Assembly (NCBI GenBank): GCA_964528055.1
Contig: CAZGQM010000008.1
Span: 1 to 64,000 of the forward strand
Direction of reading: 5' to 3'
DNA from: Geoanaerobacter sp964528055
GTDB lineage: Bacteria; Desulfobacterota; Desulfuromonadia; Geobacterales; DSM-12255
Length of the DNA: 64,000 nucleotides
Shown here: piece by piece, positions 16,688 through 25,275 of the stretch
Numbering within the stretch: position 1 is the stretch's first letter
How the letters are laid out: every line of letters starts with the position of its first letter
Made by a program: the position numbers and the translations under genes
The notes under the pieces: model-generated
Told to the model about the DNA's origin: nothing
Seen by the model: the letters and a program-made list of their open reading frames with translations, nothing else
Databases searched by the model: none

Positions 16688-17682
16688 TCCTCCATCCCGG
16701 GATCATCGCACTGCTTGTCGTCTCGCTGCTCTCCTGCTTCATGCTGCTTCACGCCTCGCTACTCGGCATCAGGTTACTCCGTTTCTGGGATCTGCAGAGC
16801 GGGAGCGAGCAACAACTCGCCCTCGAACGGAGCACCTACCTGGTATCCACCCTCGTCTCCAATGCTCTCCTGTTCCAGTTACTCGGGATCTTCCTCTTCA
16901 TCCATACCGTGGACAGCCTCTCTTCTCTCTTCGTCGGCGCCATGTGCGCAGTCGGTTCTTTGACTGTCAACCAGTACGGGTATCCAACCCTCACCGCAAA
17001 GCTGGCGCTTTTTGTTCCGATAGGTATCTGGCTGATACTCAACCGTGCGGACAATCAGGGGAACGACTATCCGCTGATCAAGGCGAAATATCTGCTGCTG
17101 ATGGTAATTGCCCCTCTCCAGCTCCTGGAGACCATCCTGCAAACCCTCTATTTCACACGGCTCACCCCGGATCTTATCACTTCGTGCTGCGGCAGCCTCT
17201 TCAGCAGCGGCTCGGAAAGCGTTGCCTCAGAAATGGCCTCCCTCCCGCCGCTACCGACCCTTGCAGCCCTTTACCTCACTGCCATTGCAACGTTGGCTGC
17301 AGGTGCCAGCTATCTTCGATCAGACGCAAAAGGAATTCTTTTCGGAATCCTCTCAGGGGTGCAGTTTGTGGTGACCCTCGTAGCCCTGGTCTCAGCGGTC
17401 TCTCCCTATATCTACGAACTCCCGAGCCACCACTGCCCCTTCTGCCTCCTCCAGAAAGATTACGGCCATATCGGCTACCTGATCTACCTCCTACTCCTGA
17501 CCGCAACGGTGACCGGGATCGGCGCAACGGTCCTTTCGCAATGGCGAAACATCCCAAGTCTTTCCACCACTATCCCCCGAATGAAAAAACGGCTTACCAT
17601 CTGTTCCATGCTTGCCCAGATACTCCTCCTGGCAGTCATATCAGCAGAGATAGCCGTCTCTCACTTAAAGGTTGCGTTTTAG
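16684..17682 (+). CDS. polytopic membrane protein with CPFC motif
   Basis: A 332-residue integral membrane protein with about eight hydrophobic segments and no family I can name. Two cysteine sites stand out: SCCGSL (about 166-171) and HHCPFCLLQKDYGHIGYL (about 246-263), the latter with paired His and a CxxC on a loop between membrane segments. These could be a thiol redox or metal site. It overlaps the ATPase gene by 4 bp and is the last gene of the operon. Context suggests a membrane partner for copper-protein or disulfide handling; this is inferred from location and residues only. Confidence 0.7.
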   Translation: MILHPGIIALLVVSLLSCFMLLHASLLGIRLLRFWDLQSGSEQQLALERSTYLVSTLVSNALLFQLLGIFLFIHTVDSLSSLFVGAMCAVGSLTVNQYGYPTLTAKLALFVPIGIWLILNRADNQGNDYPLIKAKYLLLMVIAPLQLLETILQTLYFTRLTPDLITSCCGSLFSSGSESVASEMASLPPLPTLAALYLTAIATLAAGASYLRSDAKGILFGILSGVQFVVTLVALVSAVSPYIYELPSHHCPFCLLQKDYGHIGYLIYLLLLTATVTGIGATVLSQWRNIPSLSTTIPRMKKRLTICSMLAQILLLAVISAEIAVSHLKVAF

Positions 17683-17775
17683 CAGTCGAACTGAGCCATG
17701 GCAACCTTCCCATTTCATCATTCTGTCTAGCCGCCCGGTCCTGATTACTCGGCCATAGGGACCTCGGATCATGCA

Positions 17776-18150
17776 TTATTTCAATGAATGCAAACCGATC
17801 ATATTCCCTTCGCTATCAACGGCCAATGCTATAAATCCATATTCGCCGATAGACCATTTTTCGCGATGTATCTTTCCACCAGCGGCAATGATACGAGCTT
17901 GCTCAACCGCACAGTCTTCGCAACTGAAGTAGATTATTGTGCTGTTTCCACCTGAAGATACACCATCCATCTTGACCAACGCACCACCCGCGCCCCATTT
18001 ACCCATCTCCATGGGAAAGGCCCACAACTCCACCTCCGGATTGTTCAAACGTTCCAGTTTGAGCTGAAAGACAGATTCATAAAACTCTTTTGCACGATTA
18101 ATGTCTTGCACGTATATCTCAAACCAACATCCTATATTTGTCTTTTCCAT
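17776..18150 (-). CDS. VOC (glyoxalase/bleomycin resistance) family protein
   Basis: A 124-residue cytoplasmic protein with the beta-alpha-beta-beta-beta VOC fold: WFEIYVQDINRAKEFYESVF opens the first module and SEGNMIGLHS closes the second. Start chosen at ATG 18150, which has AGGAG nine bases upstream; the longer frame to 18174 lacks a site. VOC proteins range from glyoxalases and dioxygenases to antibiotic-binding proteins, and nothing here picks a substrate. It is convergent with the copper operon. Confidence 0.85.
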   Translation of the reverse strand: MEKTNIGCWFEIYVQDINRAKEFYESVFQLKLERLNNPEVELWAFPMEMGKWGAGGALVKMDGVSSGGNSTIIYFSCEDCAVEQARIIAAGGKIHREKWSIGEYGFIALAVDSEGNMIGLHSLK

Positions 18151-18163
18151 GACGTTGCTCCTC

Positions 18164-18358
18164 TCATAAGTCATTTATAAATTCATCGCCATTAGTCCTC
18201 TCCTTAATTGTAATTATAGCCGCATTACCCATTACATGCAATTGAATGTCATTATCATTTGCAGTACCCAGCACTGCAATCCGATCACCAGATCTATCTT
18301 GGCTAAATCCCTTACAGTGTAGGCAATAGAATGCCGGATACCCGCACATGCCCAGCAA
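18164..18358 (-). CDS. hypothetical small protein with YCLHCKGF motif
   Basis: A possible 64-residue protein ending 13 bp before the VOC gene. It contains one CxxC pair (FYCLHCKGF, about residues 11-19) followed by a strand-rich stretch (RIAVLGTANDNDIQLHVMG). The reading is open and just upstream of the VOC ribosome site, but the start has no convincing Shine-Dalgarno and no homologue is recognised. It may be a genuine small zinc-ribbon protein or chance. Confidence 0.35.
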   Translation of the reverse strand: MLGMCGYPAFYCLHCKGFSQDRSGDRIAVLGTANDNDIQLHVMGNAAIITIKERTNGDEFINDL

Positions 18359-18435
18359 TTAAACTGGGGATGGTGCACTCTGAGTGAAATTGTACACGGA
18401 CCTCTCCACTTGACGCCAACAAGTGAGCTTGCGTT

Positions 18436-19848
18436 TCAGCTCCCTTTATCGCGTCCAGCAGCAGAGAAACTCTCCATTACCAGCACCAGACCCTCCGATA
18501 TATGCTCTCGAAGTTCGTACCAGCTTCTAATGCTGACTATGCGGCGCAAAAGATAGCCCGGGCGAAGATAGAAACTACGTATCGCATCGGTTCGGAGTCG
18601 TTGGACCGTGTCCCTGTCAAGCGTACGGGTTGGCATTGCAATAGTGCCTCCTGACTGATCCATAACCATCTCCCCGGAATCAATAAGCCCTTCCGACACC
18701 GCATTGCGGCGAAGTCCTGTGCCGACCCTCGGCACAGCCACGTTGAATGAAGCATAGTCGCAATCGAGTTCCTTAAGAAAATCGATCGTCTCTCTGGCCG
18801 TATCGAGGGTCTCTTCAGGGAAACCGATCACAAAAGTGGCAACTGTCCTTAATCCGTATTCGCGGCAGAGCTTGAAGGCCAATCGTATTTGATCCTTCGT
18901 GTAACCTTTCCTGTAAGCCTTGAGAATCTCTTCGCTCGCTGATTCTACTCCGAAAATGATGGTGTGGCATCCGGCACGCTTCATTGCAGCCAGAAGTTCG
19001 CGGTCAACAAGATCAACCCTGCCGTAACAGACCCATCCAAACCGGAAGTCGGAAGAGTCCAAGAGGTCACACAGGGCAAATGCCCTGTTCCTATCTATTC
19101 CAAAGGTCTGATCAATGAAGAATATTTCCCGCTTTCCGAGTTTTACAAGAGAGTGCAACTCTTCGGCAACTGAGGCAACAGAGCGGTATCGGTAGCCAAG
19201 AGTGCTCATGATGCAGAACGAGCAGCTGAATGGACAGCCATAGTCAGTCAGTACCGTAGCAAAACTCGCGTGACGGACAAAAGGAAAACGATAACCTGTT
19301 GCGGTAAACAGATCATGCCTTGGCAGCGGAATAGAAATCTGCTGGTTGATTTGCCGAACGGTTTCAGGATGGATTGCCGCTCCACCCCTTCTGAAGACCA
19401 TCATCTTGAGGTCGTCAAATTTCTCGTCAATATAGTCGAGAATCTCTCCGCTCGTAAAATCAAGGATGGCCGCATCGATGAAAGGATACCGCTCTAACTG
19501 CCGTACCGGTTCCTCCAGCATTACATCGCCGCTTACAACTATCCTGCGACTGCCGTTAGCAAGCCGTTCAAGAAACCCCAGGTCCTCATGAAGAGAAACG
19601 GCGCCGATCAGGGAGACAATCACGTCCGGCCCCCAGGAATCGATTTCCCTTCTGCACTCTTCCGAGGAAAGAGTTTCAGCAATCGCATCAATGACCAGCA
19701 GGTCGTGCCGAGAAGAGATCGTCCCGCTCATCATGAGCAGATCTACCGGCTCGAACAGATAATTGGTCTTGGAAACCTTGCTGCAGTAGTAGTCCCGGAT
19801 ATATGTCTTAACACCGGGAGGGTTGAGTAAAAGCACACGCCGTCGCAT
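18436..19848 (-). CDS. B12-binding-type radical SAM protein
   Basis: A 470-residue radical SAM enzyme. The N-terminus (1-150) has the cobalamin-binding-like Rossmann pattern (RVLLLNPPG ... DVIVSLIGAVSL) but lacks an obvious DxHxxG. The iron-sulfur motif is CPFSCSFC (Cys205, Cys209, Cys212), followed by an Elp3-like TIM barrel with FIDQTFGIDRNRA and FGVESASEEILKAYRKG. The start at 19848 has CAGGAG upstream; the upstream methyltransferase stops two bases before the start codon. Such proteins methylate or rearrange unreactive carbons. Within a glycan cluster it may modify a surface sugar or lipid, which is inferred only. Confidence 0.85.
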   Translation of the reverse strand: MRRRVLLLNPPGVKTYIRDYYCSKVSKTNYLFEPVDLLMMSGTISSRHDLLVIDAIAETLSSEECRREIDSWGPDVIVSLIGAVSLHEDLGFLERLANGSRRIVVSGDVMLEEPVRQLERYPFIDAAILDFTSGEILDYIDEKFDDLKMMVFRRGGAAIHPETVRQINQQISIPLPRHDLFTATGYRFPFVRHASFATVLTDYGCPFSCSFCIMSTLGYRYRSVASVAEELHSLVKLGKREIFFIDQTFGIDRNRAFALCDLLDSSDFRFGWVCYGRVDLVDRELLAAMKRAGCHTIIFGVESASEEILKAYRKGYTKDQIRLAFKLCREYGLRTVATFVIGFPEETLDTARETIDFLKELDCDYASFNVAVPRVGTGLRRNAVSEGLIDSGEMVMDQSGGTIAMPTRTLDRDTVQRLRTDAIRSFYLRPGYLLRRIVSIRSWYELREHISEGLVLVMESFSAAGRDKGS

Positions 19849-19849
19849 A

Positions 19850-20737
19850 CTACTCCTGCCTCCTGGCAACCAGCAACAACTCGCCGGAATGAACCATCAT
19901 GGGGCGGTTGCGGACTGAATCCGGCAAGAGGCGGTTTACAATGCCAAAAAACTGCGTCACCAACGGAATAGGATAGGCAACAAACTGACGTGCGGCATAC
20001 GAAAGAGAGAGGGCCTTCTTTGCTGGACCATTCAGAAGAGTAGCAAAACCGTGGCGCTCCAAAAGACGAGAAAGGGTTTTACGGTTGTAGTAATACAGGT
20101 GTTCTAGCTTGAAATGAGGCCATCTATGACCCATGGTACGACAGGTAAGGCTCCCCGCATCAGGGGTAACGATCAGGACAACCCCGTTTGGCGCTAGAAT
20201 CCTCCTCACTTCTGCAAGAAATGAAGCCGGGTCGGTCACATGCTCTATCAGATCGGTCATCATTACCGCAGAAAAAAAACCGTTCGGATACGATGCTTCG
20301 TCAACCCTTCCGCAAAACACCCGGCCTGCGCCGGATCGTCTGGCCGCCATTGAAGCTGAATATGAGGAAAGCTCCACACCATAAGCCTCCCAACCCATTT
20401 TTGTGGCTGCAGTCAGAGAGAAACCGGCAGCACATCCAATATCAAGCAGCCTCCCTTTCTCCGTCAGCCCCTCAATCCTTTCAAGAATGCCGAAAAATGT
20501 GGCGAGTTTCATCTTCTCCAAAGCATCAGGATCTTCCTCGATCCCCCATGAGCGGTAGTATTCGCCGGTGTATATCTCCTCCAGCTCCCGTTCCGAAGGT
20601 TGGGGAAAAATAGATAGAAGACTGCAACCCCTGCATCTGAGAACAGAACGTCCCCATGCCCGGAAAACCTGTTCCCCCGCGGATTCGGAACAAACGGGGC
20701 ATGAGACGGTATTCTCCTTCAAAACCGGCAAATTCAA
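19850..20737 (-). CDS. SAM-dependent methyltransferase with N-terminal zinc ribbon
   Basis: A class I methyltransferase of about 295 residues. Two CxxC pairs (CPVC and CRGC, about residues 13-40) form a zinc ribbon, followed by the SAM motif LLDIGCAAGFSLTAA and the DLIEHVTDP motif typical of Methyltransf_11/23 sugar or lipid modifiers. The start chosen is TTG at 20737: it has AAAGGGGG just upstream and overlaps the preceding stop codon as TTGA. An in-frame ATG lies further out at 20797, inside the upstream gene. This family is common in O-antigen and exopolysaccharide loci, in line with its neighbours. Confidence 0.87.
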   Translation of the reverse strand: MNLPVLKENTVSCPVCSESAGEQVFRAWGRSVLRCRGCSLLSIFPQPSERELEEIYTGEYYRSWGIEEDPDALEKMKLATFFGILERIEGLTEKGRLLDIGCAAGFSLTAATKMGWEAYGVELSSYSASMAARRSGAGRVFCGRVDEASYPNGFFSAVMMTDLIEHVTDPASFLAEVRRILAPNGVVLIVTPDAGSLTCRTMGHRWPHFKLEHLYYYNRKTLSRLLERHGFATLLNGPAKKALSLSYAARQFVAYPIPLVTQFFGIVNRLLPDSVRNRPMMVHSGELLLVARRQE

Positions 20738-21906
20738 ATTACCCCCTTTGCCAGGAGTTCCCCGATAACCCTGGAAGGCTCGATCCCCTTCATGCATATG
20801 TTGTTTCCGTTACACATTGCGCGTTTTGCATTATACACATTGAGACAGGGGCTGCAGTAAATGTCAGCATAATAGATGATGTTTTGCTCGCCGACCGGGC
20901 CGTACAGTTTTGGAGATTCGGGTCCGTAGAACGATACTGTGGGAATCTGCAGGGAAGCTGCAATGTGGAGGGGGCCGCTGTCATTGGAGATGAACAGAGT
21001 GCATTCGGCAATAAGCGCAAGAAACTGGTGAAAAGATAGTCTCCCGCTCAGGTTAAGGATCCTTTTCCGGGTCTCATCCGGAAGTAAGCGATGGAGGGAT
21101 TCGACATACGCGGCTTCTTCAGGCGCACCTACAAGACAGATCCTTTTCGCAGGGTCAACAGCGAGTTTGACAATCAGATCTGCAAAATATTGACGCGGCC
21201 ATTTCCGTTCGCTGGAGAGATCGCTTGCATTCACATTAACAGCAACGATCCGGGCGTCATCCTCGACCCCCTCTGCCTTCAGGAGTTTCCTGAGCGACTC
21301 TCTTTCGTCAGGATGAATCTCAGGAGGCACCAGGCTGAAATCCGTCACGGTCAGTCCAATTTGAGCCAACTGTGCGGCAAATACCTCTGTCACATGTCGA
21401 TACGGATTGAAATGAACCTGATCGGTAAGGAGGTCGCCACGCCACATCTTTGGCAGGTAGTAGCCTATACGGCGACCTGCTCCGGTCAAATATGAAATGA
21501 TGGTGGAAAATCGTGCAAAGAACTCAAAATCAAGAACGATATCAACCCTATCCCTCCTCAGACGCCAGATGACACTGACAACATCAACCGCAAGCAGGAA
21601 TATCGATGATGTGCGAAACCCAAGTACTTCATCGATAAGCGGTATCCTTGCGGCAAAGGGGACATTGCCGGCAAAGGTAAGAAAGATGATTTTCGCATCA
21701 GGGTAGCTCCTGCGAAGTTCGCGGAGTGACGGGGTGGACAGCAGTATGCTCCCCATACCAAGATACTTGGTCACCAGAATCGATCGAACCGGAACACCCT
21801 TAGATCTGCGCGGGAAAAGCCTGCCTGCACGGACTGTTATCTCAAGAAGCAGGCATATGGCTCCACCCAGATACTGGTCAACTACTCTCATGGTCTGAAT
21901 GTTCAT
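20734..21906 (-). CDS. glycosyltransferase family 9 (heptosyltransferase-like)
   Basis: A 390-residue GT-B enzyme. The N-terminal domain begins ILVTKYLGMGSILLSTPSLRELRRSYP (about 43-69), and the C-terminal donor site carries the family signature NDSGPLHIAASLQIPTVSFYG. Related enzymes add heptoses to the lipopolysaccharide inner core using ADP-heptose. An extra Cys-rich C-terminal stretch (CSPCLNVYNAKRAMCNGNNIC) occurs in several GT9 proteins. It overlaps the methyltransferase start and follows the GT39-type gene by 6 bp, so the four genes are one transcript. Confidence 0.9.
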   Translation of the reverse strand: MNIQTMRVVDQYLGGAICLLLEITVRAGRLFPRRSKGVPVRSILVTKYLGMGSILLSTPSLRELRRSYPDAKIIFLTFAGNVPFAARIPLIDEVLGFRTSSIFLLAVDVVSVIWRLRRDRVDIVLDFEFFARFSTIISYLTGAGRRIGYYLPKMWRGDLLTDQVHFNPYRHVTEVFAAQLAQIGLTVTDFSLVPPEIHPDERESLRKLLKAEGVEDDARIVAVNVNASDLSSERKWPRQYFADLIVKLAVDPAKRICLVGAPEEAAYVESLHRLLPDETRKRILNLSGRLSFHQFLALIAECTLFISNDSGPLHIAASLQIPTVSFYGPESPKLYGPVGEQNIIYYADIYCSPCLNVYNAKRAMCNGNNICMKGIEPSRVIGELLAKGVI

Positions 21907-21912
21907 AAGCGA

Positions 21913-23556
21913 TCACACAACCTGGTAAATTATGACCAGTATCCCGTATCTGTACTGTGCGTAAACCGGCATCAGCCCTTCGTGCGGCACAGAAGGATCA
22001 AGCAGAGGCTCAAGCTGGGGGCGGCGGTAGGGAACGGCATTCGAGTCTATGACCAATAATTTCACATTCTTGCTTTTTGCATATCTGATAACTTCCGGTA
22101 TGGAGCCGTCAACAAGAGGTGCCCAGGGCCTGCCGGCATAAAACGGGATATTGCTCCAACGGGTCATCAGCTTAGTATTGTCAGGAGTGTTCCTGCCTAT
22201 CCAAAGACCTGTTTCCTTGAGGAAAAAGTATTGACTCTCTGAATACAGCCTGAAATCTTCGCATGTATTCCGTTCCCAAACCGGTTTCAGTGTAATAACC
22301 CCGATCAGCGATACTGCTGCTATCGACAGAATGCCTCTTACGGCTGTAAGGCGAACAAATCCGGTAGAGCTGTTAAGCAGTTTCAGCAGAAGATCCTCTA
22401 TAAACGACACCCCAAAGCAGAACAGTATAAGAAGTAGCATGAACAGAGGAAGTATATACGAAATGCCCACAGAGAGGTTGCTGAAAGCAAATACGGGGAG
22501 ATTCACGGCCACAAGGGATAGAAGGACCAGCAGCTGCCTGATTCGAAGGGAACGTTGCTCGACATTCAGCCTTGTTGCCTCACGAAGCACGGAATATCCC
22601 CCGACAATAGCGACAGCAAGAAGAGGCAATGGGAAATTCAGAGGAATCAGAGGAATGAATTTGGACAGATTCCCGAAGTACGTAGCAAAAAACTGCCTGA
22701 TACCTGGGAATAGAGATCCCATACCGGTTTTGCCGGCAAATTTTTCACCAACCGTTGTTCCGTCGGAAAGAAGCTTCATGGAAGCGTCAACCCCGATAAT
22801 CGTAACACCGGATTTGCCACTGATTGTCCAGCTGCCTGTCCAGTTGTGCAGATAGACGACGTAGGGGAAAGCAACCAGAAGAAAAACAACAAGGCTTACA
22901 GCGATTGCTTTCAGGCAGCTGCGCCTCTGAACAGTCCCATCCCTCCAGATAAGCGATGAAAGCAGTACAGCGGCCAATGCTGCATAAACAAGTATCCCCT
23001 CAGGCCGTGTAAGATAGGTTGAAGCAGAAGCCGCCCCGAGCATGGCAGACACCGGAATTGACCAGCTCTGTACAACTATCATTGCCAGCCAGATAGATAC
23101 TGCAAGCATCGTGAGATATGTCGCCTGCGAAAGCGGAACCAGGGCAGGCTCCATAAATCCGTGAAAGAGCATAGCGGCAATAGCGGAGAGAAGAGCAGTA
23201 CGCCTCTCCCCCAAAAGCCGTGCAATGCCATAGAACGGCACCACCAGTGCTGCCGACATGACGCAGGAAACCAATCTCCCTGCAAGTTCCATATCGTCCG
23301 TAAATTTCGTAAAGATGGCCACAAGTAGAGGATAGAAAGGCGGGAAATGCGTCGAAGAACTTCCAAGCCCCAAGGAGGTCAGGATACTTTTGGAAATTGC
23401 GAAGTACCCCATTGCATCCGCTTCGTGTAGAAAAACCACATGCGGGACCGAAAAAAGCAGGTAGAGTCTCGGTACAAGGGCCAAGGAAAAAACAATTAAA
23501 ACAGCTGAATAATCCTTTTTCCCCCAGTAATTGATTTCAGGCTGGTACGCGGACAT
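21913..23556 (-). CDS. GT39-like polytopic glycosyltransferase (ArnT/PMT type)
   Basis: A 547-residue membrane protein with about ten to twelve hydrophobic segments. The first periplasmic loop carries acidic residues (HEADAMGYFAIS) where GT39/GT-C enzymes hold their catalytic Asp or Glu. The C-terminal 100 residues are soluble (ETGLWIGRNTPDNTKLMTRW ... PFYAGRP), as in dolichyl- or undecaprenyl-phosphate-sugar transferases. It probably transfers a sugar from a lipid carrier to lipid A, polysaccharide or protein on the outer face of the inner membrane. It is the first gene of the glycan operon; acceptor and donor are not determined. Confidence 0.82.
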   Translation of the reverse strand: MSAYQPEINYWGKKDYSAVLIVFSLALVPRLYLLFSVPHVVFLHEADAMGYFAISKSILTSLGLGSSSTHFPPFYPLLVAIFTKFTDDMELAGRLVSCVMSAALVVPFYGIARLLGERRTALLSAIAAMLFHGFMEPALVPLSQATYLTMLAVSIWLAMIVVQSWSIPVSAMLGAASASTYLTRPEGILVYAALAAVLLSSLIWRDGTVQRRSCLKAIAVSLVVFLLVAFPYVVYLHNWTGSWTISGKSGVTIIGVDASMKLLSDGTTVGEKFAGKTGMGSLFPGIRQFFATYFGNLSKFIPLIPLNFPLPLLAVAIVGGYSVLREATRLNVEQRSLRIRQLLVLLSLVAVNLPVFAFSNLSVGISYILPLFMLLLILFCFGVSFIEDLLLKLLNSSTGFVRLTAVRGILSIAAVSLIGVITLKPVWERNTCEDFRLYSESQYFFLKETGLWIGRNTPDNTKLMTRWSNIPFYAGRPWAPLVDGSIPEVIRYAKSKNVKLLVIDSNAVPYRRPQLEPLLDPSVPHEGLMPVYAQYRYGILVIIYQVV

Positions 23557-23661
23557 TTCCGATATTATTCCTTATCATTTTTTCTGAACATTTTGGCTGC
23601 AAATCACCTCGCCCCAAAGATCACCAGTGTGTATTTACGTAAAAAATACTGATCAATTCGA

Positions 23662-24999
23662 TCACGAACCACTCACGTCCATAGACCCGACCAGTAGGGC
23701 TGGAGACCCTACCGAGCCATAGAAGCGGAGGTCGTCACCGACTGCCTCGATCCGGTTGAAGATGTCGAGGATGTTGCCGGCGATTGCGATCTCCTTCACC
23801 GGCATGGTTGCAACGCCGTTCTCTATGAGGAAGCCGCTGGCGCCGACAGAGAAGTCGCCGGAGATCGGATTGGCGGTGTGCATCCCGATTACATCGGTAA
23901 GCAATACACCCCGCGAGATCCCCTTCAACAGGTCATTGGCAGCGGTCATCCCGTTTTCTATGAAGAAATTAGTCACCCCCAGATGCGGAAGCCCCTTGAC
24001 ACCGCTGCGGGCGGCATTGCCGGTGGAGAGACAGCCCTCCTTGCGGGCAGAGTAGCTGTCGAAGAGAAAGCGCTGAAGCACCCCCTCATCAACCAGCAGG
24101 GTATCCTGAGATGCCACCCCTTCGCCGTCGAACGGGGTGGTGGCCATTCCTCCAACCAAGGTCCCGTTGTCACGGATCCGGACAAGAGAGGCAAACAGCC
24201 GTTCACCCCGCTTCCCGGCAAGGAGTGACTTCCCTTTCTGTACGTTCTCCGCCAGAAAAGAAGAGGCAAGAACCCCCAGCAGCTCACCCGCAACATGGTT
24301 GTCCAGAACCGCAGGAGAGCGCATTGTCGGGATCTTCCTGGCCCCCAGAAGAGCGGTTGCCTTACGGGCCGCTGAAGCGGCGATCTCTTCAACCGAAACA
24401 CCGTCGAATCGGTTGCTGAAACCGAAATCCCAACCCATCTGGGAGTCGCCTTCAGCCTCAGCAAGCACGGCAATGCTGGATGAAACGGATGTACAGCGAT
24501 AGCCTCCATCAACGCCGAACGAGTTCCTGATGGCCACGGAATAATCCGATTCGCCATAGCTGCTCTTTCTTACTCGCTTCAGGCGAGGGTCGGCCGCCAG
24601 GGTCAGGCGCTCTAGCTCCATTGCCCGTCCAATTTTCTCTTCCTCAGTGACCCTCTCAAGCCCGTCATCAACGAGACCGTCGATATGAGGATATGTCTGG
24701 GGCAGAGGAAGGCCGTTGAACTCATCCGGGCTCTGTGTGACAGCGCCAACCAGGGCATTGTCGATCATACGACTGAGGTCACTCTCATCGAAGCTGGTAG
24801 AGTAGGAGAAGCCGAGCCCCTTGCCTTTGAGCAGCCGGACACTCACCCCCACAGGTGCTGAACAGCGGAAGGTGTCGACCCTCTGGTCTTTAACCTCTAT
24901 GGAGAGATTGCGCGACGAGCCGGCCATAATCTCCCAGCCATCGAGAGAACGGCCCTTGAGAAGCGATTCTAGATGATGTATGAGCTGGTGTAACTCCAT
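23662..24999 (-). CDS. pmbA: TldD/PmbA family protein (TldE-like protease subunit)
   Basis: A 445-residue homologue of PmbA/TldE, the subunit that with TldD forms a heterodimeric zinc protease known for microcin and CcdA processing. Family features include the N-terminal domain with the DxRVDTFRCSA segment, the central VAGELLGVLASSFLAENVQKG region and the C-terminal barrel with GKRG, ARSGVKGLPHLGVTNFFIENG and NPISGDFSVGASG. It lacks a catalytic HExxxH, as expected for the PmbA subunit. TldD is not in the window. The length is normal. Confidence 0.92.
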   Translation of the reverse strand: MELHQLIHHLESLLKGRSLDGWEIMAGSSRNLSIEVKDQRVDTFRCSAPVGVSVRLLKGKGLGFSYSTSFDESDLSRMIDNALVGAVTQSPDEFNGLPLPQTYPHIDGLVDDGLERVTEEEKIGRAMELERLTLAADPRLKRVRKSSYGESDYSVAIRNSFGVDGGYRCTSVSSSIAVLAEAEGDSQMGWDFGFSNRFDGVSVEEIAASAARKATALLGARKIPTMRSPAVLDNHVAGELLGVLASSFLAENVQKGKSLLAGKRGERLFASLVRIRDNGTLVGGMATTPFDGEGVASQDTLLVDEGVLQRFLFDSYSARKEGCLSTGNAARSGVKGLPHLGVTNFFIENGMTAANDLLKGISRGVLLTDVIGMHTANPISGDFSVGASGFLIENGVATMPVKEIAIAGNILDIFNRIEAVGDDLRFYGSVGSPALLVGSMDVSGS

Positions 25000-25119
25000 A
25001 ACTACCTCTTTTATGACAGCAAATTACGATTAGATGCTACATCAGGTACAGCCGAAATGAGACTATAGCCTGTATTTACTGAATACTCAACCCGTCACAA
25101 TCTCAAATTTCCGATAGCA

Positions 25120-25260
25120 TTAAAGATCCAGTGGACTTTTCGCCTCCTTGAGCATCCTTACCGGCAGGCAGCGGGTGTAGATCATCGTCGTTTCCAGGCT
25201 GGAGTGACAAGGAGTGCCTGAATGAATAAAATGGGTATGGATCTCCCCGTTTGCCCACAT
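25120..25260 (-). pseudogene. C-terminal remnant of a tyrosine recombinase (integron-integrase-like)
   Basis: The minus strand encodes a 46-codon reading whose second half, HSSLETTMIYTR followed shortly by KSPLDL and a stop, matches the end of IntI/XerD-type recombinases (LGHS...TTMIYTH...GVRSPLD). The upstream piece THFIHSGT resembles the preceding ATHLLESGT helix, with about ten residues between them missing. The last visible Tyr, in MIYTR, corresponds to the catalytic nucleophile. The N-terminal three quarters of the gene are absent, so this is a decayed fragment left by a former mobile element. Confidence 0.65.
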
Positions 25261-25275
25261 CAATCAGACAGCAGA

